Positions 8,272 through 15,631 are shown, counted from the first letter of the stretch. The stretch is 64,000 bases of DNA from Labilibaculum filiforme (GCF_002843315.1 NZ_MVDD01000008.1:124001-188000); one strand, 5' to 3'. Notes: generated by a model not told the origin, from the letters alone. Program-made: numbers and translations.

Positions 8272-9811
8272 ATCCCAAAACCTCCATATTTTTACGAATC
8301 ACATCATCTAATTTTTCTGATTTTGTCATTTGTTGGTAAAGTGTTTGGGTCAATTCTGTCATTTTGGTTTCGAATGGAATACCGTCGTCTTCAATTTCGG
8401 CAGCACCAACATAACGCCCAGGCGTTAGTACGTAATCGTGTTTGGCCATTTCTTCTTTGCTAGCTACTTTGCAATATCCAGCTTTGTCTTCGTAAACGCC
8501 ATCTTTTTCTTCTCCTCTCCAGGCATGGTAAGTGCGAGTAATTGCTGCCAAATCATCAGCTGTTAATTCTTTGTGCGTACGGTCTACCATTGTTCCCATG
8601 TTTCGGGCATCAATAAAGAGGGTTTCACCTTCTCGGTTTCGGTAACCGTGTTCGGTGTCTTCCTTTTTATTCTTGGTTAAGAACCAAAGGCAAACGGGTA
8701 TTTGTGTGGTGTAGAATAATTGTCCCGGTAGGGCAATCATACAATCTACCAAATCATTTTCTACAAATTTCTTGCGAATTTCGCCTTCGCCACTGGTGTT
8801 TGAGCTCATGGAGCCATTGGCCAAAACAAAACCTGCTGTTCCGTTTTCCGAAAGTTTAGAAAGCATATGCATAATCCATCCATAGTTGGCATTACCAGTT
8901 GGTGGTGTTTCGTAACCATTCCAACGCGGATCGTTGGTCAGTTCGGTAGTCGCTCTCCAGTCGCTTTGGTTAAAAGGCGGATTTGCCAGAATGAAATCAG
9001 CTTTTAAATCGGGGTGCTGATCCTTAAAAAAAGTATCGGCGGGTACGTCGCCCAAGTTTCCGGAAATTCCACGAATGGCCAAGTTCATTTTTGCCAGTTT
9101 GTAGGTGGTTGTGGTATATTCCTGTCCGTAAATGGAAATATCTCTGGTGTTGCCCTTGTGGCTTTCCACAAACTTTATGGATTGCACAAACATACCTCCA
9201 GAACCACAACAAGGATCGTATATCTTCCCTTTGTAAGGTTCTAACATGGCAGCCAATAGGTTTACGATACATTTAGGGGTGTAGAATTCTCCACCGCCTT
9301 TTCCTTCGGCAGCTGCAAATTTTCCCAAGAAATATTCATACACACGGCCAACGATATCTTCCTGCTTATCAGCAACGGTATCAATATTGTTAATGGTATC
9401 GAGTAGGGCAGAGAGTTTGCTGCCATCCAATCCCAAACGCGAGAAATAATTATCGGGCAATGCACCTTTTAGTGCTGCATTATTTTTTTCGATGGTAGCT
9501 AAGGCTGTGTCAATTTTTATGGCAATATCATCCTGCTTGGCATGTTGCATTACATGGCTCCAACGCGCTTGTTCTGGTAAAAAGAACACATTTTTCATGG
9601 TATAAAATTCTACCATCTCTAAAAACTGCTCTTTTCCTTCAGCTATTAGCTCTGCTTTTCGCTCTTCGAACTTATCACTGGCAAATTTCAGGAATATCAA
9701 ACTCAACACAACGTGCTTGTATTCCGACGATTCTACCGTTCCCCTCAATTTATTGGCCGAATCCCAAAGGGTTTCTTCCATACTCTTTCCATTTCCGTTC
9801 TTTTGGGCCAT
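8261..9811 (-). CDS. hsdM: Type I restriction-modification DNA methyltransferase subunit HsdM
   Basis: The 516-residue protein has the N-terminal HsdM helical domain (EETLWDSANKLRGTVESSEY), the SAM-binding motif I DPCCGSGGMF (about 199-208), and the N6-adenine methyltransferase motif IV NPPF (about 280). It transfers methyl groups from S-adenosylmethionine to adenine in the target chosen by HsdS. It is the first gene of the minus-strand defence operon, and the 3' end overlaps the ORF6N gene. Length and motif order are normal and the protein appears intact. Confidence 0.97.
   Translation of the reverse strand: MAQKNGNGKSMEETLWDSANKLRGTVESSEYKHVVLSLIFLKFASDKFEERKAELIAEGKEQFLEMVEFYTMKNVFFLPEQARWSHVMQHAKQDDIAIKIDTALATIEKNNAALKGALPDNYFSRLGLDGSKLSALLDTINNIDTVADKQEDIVGRVYEYFLGKFAAAEGKGGGEFYTPKCIVNLLAAMLEPYKGKIYDPCCGSGGMFVQSIKFVESHKGNTRDISIYGQEYTTTTYKLAKMNLAIRGISGNLGDVPADTFFKDQHPDLKADFILANPPFNQSDWRATTELTNDPRWNGYETPPTGNANYGWIMHMLSKLSENGTAGFVLANGSMSSNTSGEGEIRKKFVENDLVDCMIALPGQLFYTTQIPVCLWFLTKNKKEDTEHGYRNREGETLFIDARNMGTMVDRTHKELTADDLAAITRTYHAWRGEEKDGVYEDKAGYCKVASKEEMAKHDYVLTPGRYVGAAEIEDDGIPFETKMTELTQTLYQQMTKSEKLDDVIRKNMEVLGYGE
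8265..8293 (-). repeat. Duplicated coupling junction, copy 1 (hsdM-ORF6N)
   Basis: This is the other copy of the 29-bp sequence at 7382-7410, with two mismatches. It holds the hsdM codons for EVLGYGE, a GGAGG ribosome-binding-type sequence, and the ATG of the ORF6N gene. Confidence 0.85.
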
Positions 9812-10294
9812 CTATACTATCTTATTGTTTATTTAAATTTGGACTTTGCAAGGTAAGTAAATTGAAACAAAAAAGGCTTTGCCAAAGCTGCCAAGTTTAA
9901 TCTATTTGATATTTTCTTCAGTTTTTGAGGATAACGGAGTACTTCTAAGTTGTAGAATATAAAAGGGATGAAGTTTTATTCGTGTTATGGCTTATATTGT
10001 AGTGCAATAGCGTAATGCATTTATTGCTTGGCAATACTTGCCATACTGTATGGTATTGCTGGGCTTGGTCAATTAAAAGAGTATCTTGTCTTTATTATGA
10101 TATTGATAGATCACGTTTTTAAGTTTTAATTATTAAAAACGATTGCCGACTCGTTTGCCGATTCAAATTTTATCACCTAGTGGATTTATAACTAGTTGTT
10201 TAGAGTGTGTTTGTAGCCGATTGCAGACTTTTTTTTCTAATAGAAAAATAAAAAATAAGTTTCCTAAAATTAAGGAGCGAAAATTAGTACGTCT
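9812..10294. other. Intergenic region between divergent operons
   Basis: No coding region is visible. The hsdM promoter must lie at the left end, but no clear TTG/TAnnTTTG pair stands out. One tight dyad is present: GCAATA at 10031-10036 pairs with TATTGC at 10054-10059, and CCATAC at 10041-10046 with GTATGG at 10048-10053 (one-base centre). It could be an operator. The sequence CGATTGCCGACT and variants recur at about 10140-10225 without a clear structure. Confidence 0.4.
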
Positions 10295-10330
10295 GGTATA
10301 ACCAGTTTGTATGGCTTAACTGGTACTACC
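10295..10330. promoter_or_regulatory. Interrupted inverted repeat, operator-like
   Basis: GGTA-ta-ACCAGTT (10295-10307) is mirrored by AACTGGT-ac-TACC (10318-10330), with matching 2-bp gaps and a 10-bp centre. Eleven bp per arm with the same internal break suggests a dimeric protein-binding site. It lies about 110 bp ahead of the structured region at 10416-10550. Confidence 0.45.
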
Positions 10331-10415
10331 ATTATCATAGAATCATTAAATATAAGAAAGACCATCTTGCTGAATAAAGGTATTTATCTACCTTTACATA
10401 TATAAAATATTGCGT

Positions 10416-10550
10416 TACCGAAGTTTCTCTAGAGATAAAACGACCAATTTTATGCAATCAGAGAAATGGACGAGTGAACGCACCAGGAATTGGTGTGTTC
10501 CCTTGTTTGTTATGCTGATTGCAGGTGCTTGGTCGTACCTTTCTGCGGTA
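10416..10550 (+). ncRNA. Predicted long rod-like structure (candidate small RNA, or structured DNA origin)
   Basis: Five nested stems are visible: TACCG/CGGTA (10416-10420 with 10546-10550), ACGACCAA/TTGGTCGT (10440-10447 with 10529-10536), TGCAATCAG/CTGATTGCA (10453-10461 with 10515-10523), ACGAG/CTTGT (10470-10474 with 10502-10506), and AACGCACCA/TGGTGTGTT (10477-10485 with 10491-10499, one G-U) closed by loop GGAAT. A terminator-like hairpin follows at 10560, and an AT-rich stretch with TATAAAATATTG precedes it. The overall shape recalls 6S-like or retron-type RNAs, but no reverse transcriptase is adjacent. A DNA role such as a transfer or single-strand origin is equally possible. Confidence 0.45.
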
Positions 10551-10559
10551 TAATAATAT

Positions 10560-10581
10560 AGGGGACATGCCTCTTTTTATT
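10560..10581 (+). terminator. Short terminator-like hairpin after the structured region
   Basis: AGGGG (10560-10564) pairs with CCTCT (10570-10574, one G-U) around loop ACATG, followed by a T-rich tail. It would end a transcript covering 10416-10550 before the zinc-ribbon gene. Confidence 0.45.
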
Positions 10582-10612
10582 TTGGGATAGAAGTGACTCT
10601 TAATCCCAAAAT
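10579..10612 (+). promoter_or_regulatory. Leader hairpin directly before the 10616 start codon
   Basis: ATTTTGGGAT (10579-10588) and ATCCCAAAAT (10603-10612) form a perfect 10-bp stem around a 14-nt loop. It ends 3 nt before the ATG at 10616, so it would cover the ribosome-binding region and could limit translation of that gene. It overlaps the T-tail of the preceding hairpin. Confidence 0.5.
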
Positions 10613-10615
10613 GAT

Positions 10616-11599
10616 ATGAAACCAATATCTCTAAAAATCCACGAGAAATTATCTCACCTTTCTCAAGAACAAATCAATGATCTTTGCCACAGATATGAAG
10701 CTGGAGAAGTAAATAAAGGTTTAATAAAAGAGTTTGAAATTGATACTTACATTTCTGGTTTGGTAAACCTTTTACCGCCAAAAATGACTAGTGAGAATTG
10801 TGTTCATTGCAAAAAAACGCTTTGGGTACAGCGATCGAAACCAAGTTCTTATTCTAAAAATACATTTTGTCTGGAATGTGGTCATGAAAGCTCCTGGACC
10901 TGCAGATGCGATAATTGTAAAGAATCAGAGCGCTTAGAGCAAGAGCAAAGAACTCAGAAAGTTCAAAAATTAATCAAGAGTCGGTTTAATCCGCCAGAGG
11001 CTAAACGACAATTGGTTGATGTAAACAACGAGGAGTTAATTTATCTTTCAGCTTTTATTAGAGCAAGCGATACGGAGAGTTCTTTCTCGGATATTAGTTT
11101 CCATAACAGCTCTTTTAAGTTATCACCTAACAAGTACTTCGATCAAGAAATTATTAATTTTTTAATCGATGCTTCTCTTATATTTATGGTCTCCATACCT
11201 GAATATTATAACGAAACTATTGAATCAGAATCTGATTTAGATAATATTGATTTATTTGTCAGTCATTATGCACTGAACATCACTGATGATAGATTCGATG
11301 AAATAGGCATATGGAATAGTCTATATTATCCCCAATGTAGAAAAATCTCTGAAGAACAGCTCAGAAATGTTTGGAAGAAGATTGCATCGCATGAATGTTT
11401 GGAATATGTGATTTGTATGGTAGAAGATATTGGTATAAATTATTGGTACACTGATAAACATTTACAGCATATCAGAGAAATAGTAAAGAATTTCTCCGTC
11501 AGCCAGTTTTATTGCATGTTTTTTAGTTGCCTAAAAACAGGACTTATAATCAAACAAAAAATCATTGGAGCGGAAGAGAGACTTTGCATAAAAGTATAG
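10616..11599 (+). CDS. Zinc-ribbon hypothetical protein, apparently frameshifted near its 3' end
   Basis: The family is not recognised. The 327-residue product has a zinc-ribbon-like Cys cluster: CVHC at about 62-65, CLEC at about 85-88, and CRCDNC at about 96-101, followed by a charged linker. The rest is mainly helical. In a different frame (from about 11527 to 11877) the DNA continues to encode protein-like sequence, so the present C-terminus (IIGAEERLCIKV) is probably the product of an indel, perhaps in the A-run near 11560. The gene follows the dyad cluster at 10295-10612 and may be controlled by it. Confidence 0.55.
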   Translation: MKPISLKIHEKLSHLSQEQINDLCHRYEAGEVNKGLIKEFEIDTYISGLVNLLPPKMTSENCVHCKKTLWVQRSKPSSYSKNTFCLECGHESSWTCRCDNCKESERLEQEQRTQKVQKLIKSRFNPPEAKRQLVDVNNEELIYLSAFIRASDTESSFSDISFHNSSFKLSPNKYFDQEIINFLIDASLIFMVSIPEYYNETIESESDLDNIDLFVSHYALNITDDRFDEIGIWNSLYYPQCRKISEEQLRNVWKKIASHECLEYVICMVEDIGINYWYTDKHLQHIREIVKNFSVSQFYCMFFSCLKTGLIIKQKIIGAEERLCIKV

Positions 11600-11877
11600 T
11601 CTATACTTTAAATAGATCGGAAAGAGCTACAAGTAATGCTTGGGAGATTGGTAAGTATAACAGAAACCAAAACACAAAACGTTCTACTATAAGTGAAGTT
11701 TTCTTTAATCTCTTTTTGAAAATTGACCAAGCTGGTTTTTATGAGTGTCCTGCCACTTTTCAATGTGAAAATGATAATAAGACGATTTCCAAGACTGACA
11801 AACAGCAAGAAAATAAGGAGTTTAGGAGTATAAAGAATATTGTTGAAGGTTTTGATGATGTCCCCCAATTTGAATAG
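11600..11877 (+). pseudogene. Out-of-frame C-terminal continuation of the zinc-ribbon gene
   Basis: The +1 reading frame is open here and reads like real protein (YTLNRSERATSNAWEIGKYN, then STISEVFFNLFLKIDQAGFY). It has no start of its own except a TTG at 11527 inside the upstream gene. The simplest reading is that a single 1-nt indel split one gene of about 420 codons. Programmed frameshifting or a sequencing error are alternatives. Confidence 0.5.
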
Positions 11878-11912
11878 ATCTTAGGGGTTGATTACACTAA
11901 AAAAGAAAAGCT

Positions 11913-12008
11913 ATGTACAGTCTAGATGAATTATTGGAAGGAATAAATGAAACTAATATTCATGAGGAATTATTATGGGGAGATCCTGAAGGGAATGAGG
12001 AGTGGTAG
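11913..12008 (+). pseudogene. MazE/PemI-type antitoxin C-terminal remnant
   Basis: The 31-codon ORF begins MYSLDELLEGINETNIHEEL and ends WGDPEGNEEW. This resembles the C-terminal tail of MazE/PemI antitoxins (pattern LxELLxGIxxEN..E..WGxPxGxExW) that wraps the MazF toxin. The N-terminal AbrB-type DNA-binding domain is missing upstream. One base after the stop, an ATG at 12010 opens MATKRV and then a stop, as if the first codons of a mazF survive. I read it as a decayed mazEF module; a functional micropeptide cannot be excluded. Nothing else is seen in 11878-12207. Confidence 0.4.
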
Positions 12009-12207
12009 GATGGCTACGAAACGTGTATAAACCGAGGAGCTTTGAAAACGGAAAAAATGTGTTTATAGTAATATATTGGTAGTTGTTTTGTGAAATTTCG
12101 TACAACTTTAGAAGATATAAGAATAGAATAAATCATTTTAATTTAAAATCTCAGAAGCTTTTTTTTTTTGATATTATTCTAGTTTTTAATTATTAATACT
12201 ATTTAAA

Positions 12208-12975
12208 ATGATCATACAATATTGCTCTGATCTGCATTTGGAGTTCCCAGAGAATGAAAAGTTTCTTAGGACGAATCCTATAGAATCTATCGGCGACATC
12301 TTGATTCTCTCTGGTGACATTGTTCCTTTTGCTATTATGGATAAATATTTATGGTTTTTCGAGGATCTTTCCAGTAAGTTTAAACAGATATATTGGATTC
12401 CGGGAAATCATGAATATTATTATTCAGATATATCCAGTCGTACGGGTGCCTTAAATGAAAAGATTCTTCACAATGTATCATTGGTAAACAACCTTTGTAT
12501 ACAGCATGATGATATTACGTTCATTTTCTCTACTCTATGGTCTAATATCAGCGACCACAATCAATATTTTATACAGAATAGACTTTCTGATTTTGTTGTC
12601 ATAAAGAATCAGGATAGGTTATTTCTACCTCTTGATTACAACAAGATGCACAGAGAATCGATCGATTTTATTAAAAGCGCACTTAATCATTCTACGACAG
12701 ATCTTACAGTAGTAGCAACGCATCATGTGCCTACTTTTCTGAATTACCCTGAACAGTATAAGGGTGATATACTTAATGAAGCTTTTGCTTCCGAACTCTT
12801 TGAGCTCATCGAGTCGTCTAATATCAATTATTGGATTTTTGGGCATCATCATTCTAATATAAACAATTTCACTATTGCTAATACGCTGCTTCTTACTAAC
12901 CAATTGGGATATATTAGAAATAATGAGCATCATTTGTTTAAAACAAGTACAATTAATGTTGCAAATTTAAAATAA
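12208..12975 (+). CDS. Calcineurin-like metallophosphoesterase
   Basis: The 255-residue protein carries the complete motif series of the calcineurin-like superfamily: SDLHLEF (7-13), LSGDIV (about 34-39), GNHEYYYS (about 70-77), a later THH (about 171-173) and FGHHHSN (about 210-216). These residues bind two metal ions for phosphoester hydrolysis. The substrate is not evident. It stands alone between the mazE remnant and the HTH/nucleotidyltransferase pair in the island. A promoter is not obvious; the upstream region has an uninterrupted T-run. Confidence 0.88.
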   Translation: MIIQYCSDLHLEFPENEKFLRTNPIESIGDILILSGDIVPFAIMDKYLWFFEDLSSKFKQIYWIPGNHEYYYSDISSRTGALNEKILHNVSLVNNLCIQHDDITFIFSTLWSNISDHNQYFIQNRLSDFVVIKNQDRLFLPLDYNKMHRESIDFIKSALNHSTTDLTVVATHHVPTFLNYPEQYKGDILNEAFASELFELIESSNINYWIFGHHHSNINNFTIANTLLLTNQLGYIRNNEHHLFKTSTINVANLK

Positions 12976-13040
12976 TAAACCTATAATTGCACGATAAACT
13001 AATAAGGTTTATTGTGCAATTTTAAGTTTAGTCATCTAAC

Positions 13041-14048
13041 ATGAAGGACATAGAGAAATATTTGCAGGAAATATTAGGTGAGTTAATAGGTGTAGAGAGG
13101 CTCCCTGAAAATCAGTTGAATACTATGCCACTTTATATATATCATGCTTATAATATATATAAAACGACCTTGTTGAATCGGGCTGTTATATTGGTTGAGA
13201 ATAAGAATATTGATGATTTTAGGATTTCACAAGCAGATAAACATATTGAACTTTTGAGAAATGCGTTCAATAAGCCTGTTGTGCTCGTATTAGCTCAATT
13301 AGCCTCCTATAATCGCTTACGATTAATCGATAAAAGAATCAACTTTATTGTACCAGGTAAACAACTCTTTATTCTTGACTTAATGATGGATCTTCGAGAA
13401 TCTTTTGCTCCTTATAAAAAACAAAACAAAGAGAATCTTACGCCTTCCGCTCAGTTGATTGTGTTATATCATATTCTGAATAAAAACGATTTAAATGCGA
13501 TAAAGAATCTTTCTTTTAAAGACTTGGCTGAGAAATTGGGGTACTCGTCAATGGCGATAACCAAAGCTGTTGAAAATCTGAAACAACTTGGCTTGATCGA
13601 AGTTCAGGGGCTTAAAGAGAAGAGAATCAGTTTTGTGTATGATAGGATTGATTTATGGAATAAGATGAAGGAGAATGGATTCTACTGTGATCCTGTTCTT
13701 AAGAGAGTTTTTGTTGATGAGATTCCACATGATACAAAACTTCTGGGAAGCAATGAGTCTGCTCTTGCTGAATATTCAGATATGAATCCTTCAAGACAGT
13801 TGTTCTTTGCCATTGAGAAGAATGCTTATTATGCTTTACAAAAGAGAAATAAGCTTATGAATGAGAATAAATACGAAGGGCGATATTGTTTGGAGGTTTG
13901 GAAATATAACCCCTTAACACTCGCGGAGGTTTTTAACAGGCATCCTAAGATTGTCGATCCGCTTTCTTTGTTTATCAGTTTTATGGAGGATAGTGACGAG
14001 CGTATTCAAATGGCCTTAGAACAAATTGAAGAGAAATATTTATGGTAA
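13041..14048 (+). CDS. Winged-helix protein, antitoxin-like partner of the nucleotidyltransferase
   Basis: The 335-residue protein has a MarR-type winged-helix segment at about 155-195 (LSFKDLAEKLGYSSMAITKA ... LGLIEVQG) in the middle, flanked by regions I do not recognise. Its stop overlaps the start of the next gene by 7 bp, so the pair is translationally coupled. AbiE-type (type IV toxin-antitoxin) systems pair a winged-helix regulator (AbiEi) with a nucleotidyltransferase (AbiEii). The size and order here fit that plan, but the sequence is not a clear AbiEi member. Confidence 0.6.
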   Translation: MKDIEKYLQEILGELIGVERLPENQLNTMPLYIYHAYNIYKTTLLNRAVILVENKNIDDFRISQADKHIELLRNAFNKPVVLVLAQLASYNRLRLIDKRINFIVPGKQLFILDLMMDLRESFAPYKKQNKENLTPSAQLIVLYHILNKNDLNAIKNLSFKDLAEKLGYSSMAITKAVENLKQLGLIEVQGLKEKRISFVYDRIDLWNKMKENGFYCDPVLKRVFVDEIPHDTKLLGSNESALAEYSDMNPSRQLFFAIEKNAYYALQKRNKLMNENKYEGRYCLEVWKYNPLTLAEVFNRHPKIVDPLSLFISFMEDSDERIQMALEQIEEKYLW

Positions 14049-14803
14049 GAGGAATAGATATATTTAAAGAATATTTTAAAGATTTTAGTGGTAACTATAT
14101 CATCATTGGTGGTACGGCTTGCGATATCCTTATTGAAGAGGCAGGGTTCACACCAAGAGCAACTAAGGATATCGATATTATCTTAATTGTAGAGGCTTTA
14201 AGCAAAGAATTTGTAGTTCAATTTTGGGAATTTATAAAGGAAGGGAATTATAAGCAACGCGAAAAAGGGGAGGGTGATCGTAATTATTACAGGTTCATAA
14301 AGCCTGAAAATAAAGGATTCCCTTATCAAATTGAACTTTTTTCTAAAACTCCTGATCATCTTGATTTAGATGGAGAGCCATATCTGACTCCCATACCTAC
14401 AGATGCTGAACTTTCCAGTCTGTCTGCCATTTTAATGGATGAGACATATTACAAGTTCACTCTTGATAATAGCGAAGTGAAGGATGAAGTGAATATTGCC
14501 AATACCATTGCCCTTATTTGCTTAAAGGCTCAGGCTTTACTCGATTATATCGAGAGAGCTGATAAAGGAGAAGAGGGTAATTCTAAGCATATAAATAAAC
14601 ATAAGGCAGATATGTTACGTCTAACACTTCTTCTTGCTCTTGATGAAAAAATAGAAATTCCAGATGCAATCAATGAGAATTTAAAGAATTGTCTTGAAAT
14701 AATGTATAGCGAGCCTCCTAGTAAGGATATTTTTAAGAATATGGGGATTACAATTTCTCCAGATGAAGTAATTGAGCAATTTAAAAAGGTTTTTAATTTA
14801 TAG
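14042..14803 (+). CDS. Nucleotidyltransferase, AbiEii-like toxin candidate
   Basis: The 253-residue protein has a minimal nucleotidyltransferase core: IIGGTACDILI (about 21-31) and RATKDIDIIL (about 39-48), which match the GG and DxD motifs that bind nucleotide and metal in the DNA polymerase beta superfamily. AbiEii toxins belong to this superfamily and some modify tRNA. Coupling to a winged-helix gene suggests a toxin-antitoxin or abortive-infection pair. The sequence could also be a stand-alone enzyme of unknown target. Confidence 0.68.
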   Translation: MVRGIDIFKEYFKDFSGNYIIIGGTACDILIEEAGFTPRATKDIDIILIVEALSKEFVVQFWEFIKEGNYKQREKGEGDRNYYRFIKPENKGFPYQIELFSKTPDHLDLDGEPYLTPIPTDAELSSLSAILMDETYYKFTLDNSEVKDEVNIANTIALICLKAQALLDYIERADKGEEGNSKHINKHKADMLRLTLLLALDEKIEIPDAINENLKNCLEIMYSEPPSKDIFKNMGITISPDEVIEQFKKVFNL

Positions 14804-14965
14804 ATTAAACGCTTTCTATAATGTAATTTTCACTTTGCATATATATATTGAAGGAAATTCCGGTTTCTTAATTGTGTTGATCGTGACAAATAAGAAGGGA
14901 AAATTTGGATCTGTTTAATTTCGTGTAAACCAATGAGGCCTAATAATCAGTCAGTTAATAAGTGA

Positions 14966-15044
14966 TGTAAACCGTGTAAACCCTACATGTTAACCGTAAG
15001 GTGTTGATGATTAGATTATAATGCGCTTGGTTTACAGGTTTACA
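14966..15044. repeat. Paired TGTAAACC repeats in inverted arrangement
   Basis: Two direct octamers at 14966-14982 face two inverted octamers at 15029-15044, separated by 46 bp. The arrangement is symmetric and resembles iterons or an operator array. Confidence 0.6.
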
Positions 15045-15110
15045 CAGAAAATTGCAATACTTATATAGTGTAGAAATTATTTAAGGAATTACATCATCCA
15101 AAATCATTGA

Positions 15111-15178
15111 AAAGTTCACGGTATATTCGAAACTTCTGTGAAAACTTGGTAAAGTTTACGTTATACTTGAAACTTTTT
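15111..15178. repeat. 28-bp imperfect direct repeat
   Basis: Copies at 15111-15138 and 15151-15178 share the pattern AAAGTTnACG..ATAnTnGAAACTT (22 of 28 matching), spaced 40 bp start to start. Each copy is itself a weak dyad (AAGTTT/AAACTT). Confidence 0.55.
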
Positions 15179-15287
15179 TAGATGGAATGAGCTATTTTCT
15201 CATGTCTTAGAGACTTCTTGAGTACTATTTATTAATAGATCAACTTTAAATTAGAACCGGAATGTTTGCGAATCTGTTTGCGAACAA

Positions 15288-15322
15288 CAAAAAAAGCGCC
15301 CACGGTGGAAGCCCGTAAACGC
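15288..15322 (-). terminator. Terminator for tRNA-Ala
   Basis: On the minus strand GCG-ACGG pairs with CCGT-CGC (15320-15322 and 15313-15316 with 15302-15305 and 15296-15298), followed by a run of seven T. It lies 14 bp beyond the tRNA 3' end. Confidence 0.6.
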
Positions 15323-15335
15323 CTTATCTTCAATG

Positions 15336-15409
15336 TGGAGAATACCGGAATCGAACCGGTGACCTTTTGACTGCCAGTCAAACGCTCTAGCCAACTGAGC
15401 TAATCCCCC
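15336..15409 (-). tRNA. tRNA-Ala (anticodon GGC)
   Basis: The minus strand folds as a full cloverleaf of 74 nt. The acceptor arm GGGGGAT pairs with ATTCTCC (two G-U), the D arm contains AGCTCAGTTGG, the anticodon loop is CTGGCAG with anticodon GGC, and the T arm contains GGTTCGATTCC. The discriminator is A, and CCA is not encoded. Its 3' end faces the variable region to the left, the usual orientation for a tRNA used as an integration site. Confidence 0.93.
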
Positions 15410-15509
15410 AATAGGAGTGCAAATATAGATGAAAATTAAACATCTCAAAATATAAATAGAATCATTTTTCACCAAACCCTAACATTTTTCAGTTAGGTAC
15501 GTAAAAAAC

Positions 15510-15631
15510 AAGTAGAGTGAAGAATTTATTGCAGTTCAAAATTGTTTGTCAATAGACAATTGATTGGTAGCAATGTATAGTGTGTGTATAGGTAGGATGA
15601 GTACGAACACAGTAGATTCTTCACTCTACTT
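15510..15631. repeat. 122-bp element with 16-bp perfect terminal inverted repeats
   Basis: AAGTAGAGTGAAGAAT at 15510-15525 is exactly mirrored at 15616-15631. The 90-bp interior contains a smaller TTGTC-AATA-GACAA hairpin. It may be a MITE-like remnant or a transcribed hairpin. No target-site duplication is evident. The rest of the 15410-15924 gap holds nothing else I recognise beyond the presumed tonB promoter. Confidence 0.5.

Larger units (their letters stand above)
14804..15287. other. Repeat-rich intergenic region at island edge
   Basis: No gene is seen. The octamer TGTAAACC occurs at 14924-14931, then as a direct pair at 14966-14973 and 14975-14982, and inverted as GGTTTACA at 15029-15036 and 15037-15044. 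A 28-bp imperfect direct repeat (22/28 matches) is at 15111-15138 and 15151-15178. TGTTTGCGAA is repeated at 15263-15272 and 15275-15284, next to the tRNA. These look like protein-binding sites of a mobile element (integrase, excisionase or replication protein), which is inference. Confidence 0.5.

Noticed and set aside
1-9811. Complete type I RM system with hsdR in the window
   Set aside because: No helicase or DEAD-motif ORF is present here; hsdR could only be left of position 1 or elsewhere.
10416-10550. Retron msr-msd element
   Set aside because: No reverse transcriptase is adjacent on either strand, and the following gene is a zinc-ribbon protein. I keep only the structural call.
9812-15335. 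Integrase or transposase explaining the island
   Set aside because: No tyrosine or serine recombinase, or DDE transposase, is visible among the ORFs of this region.
15251-15475. Open frame on the minus strand spanning the tRNA-Ala gene
   Set aside because: It reads through the tRNA and its terminator; the residues contain the RAFDWQSKGHRFDSG type pattern that arises from translating a tRNA.
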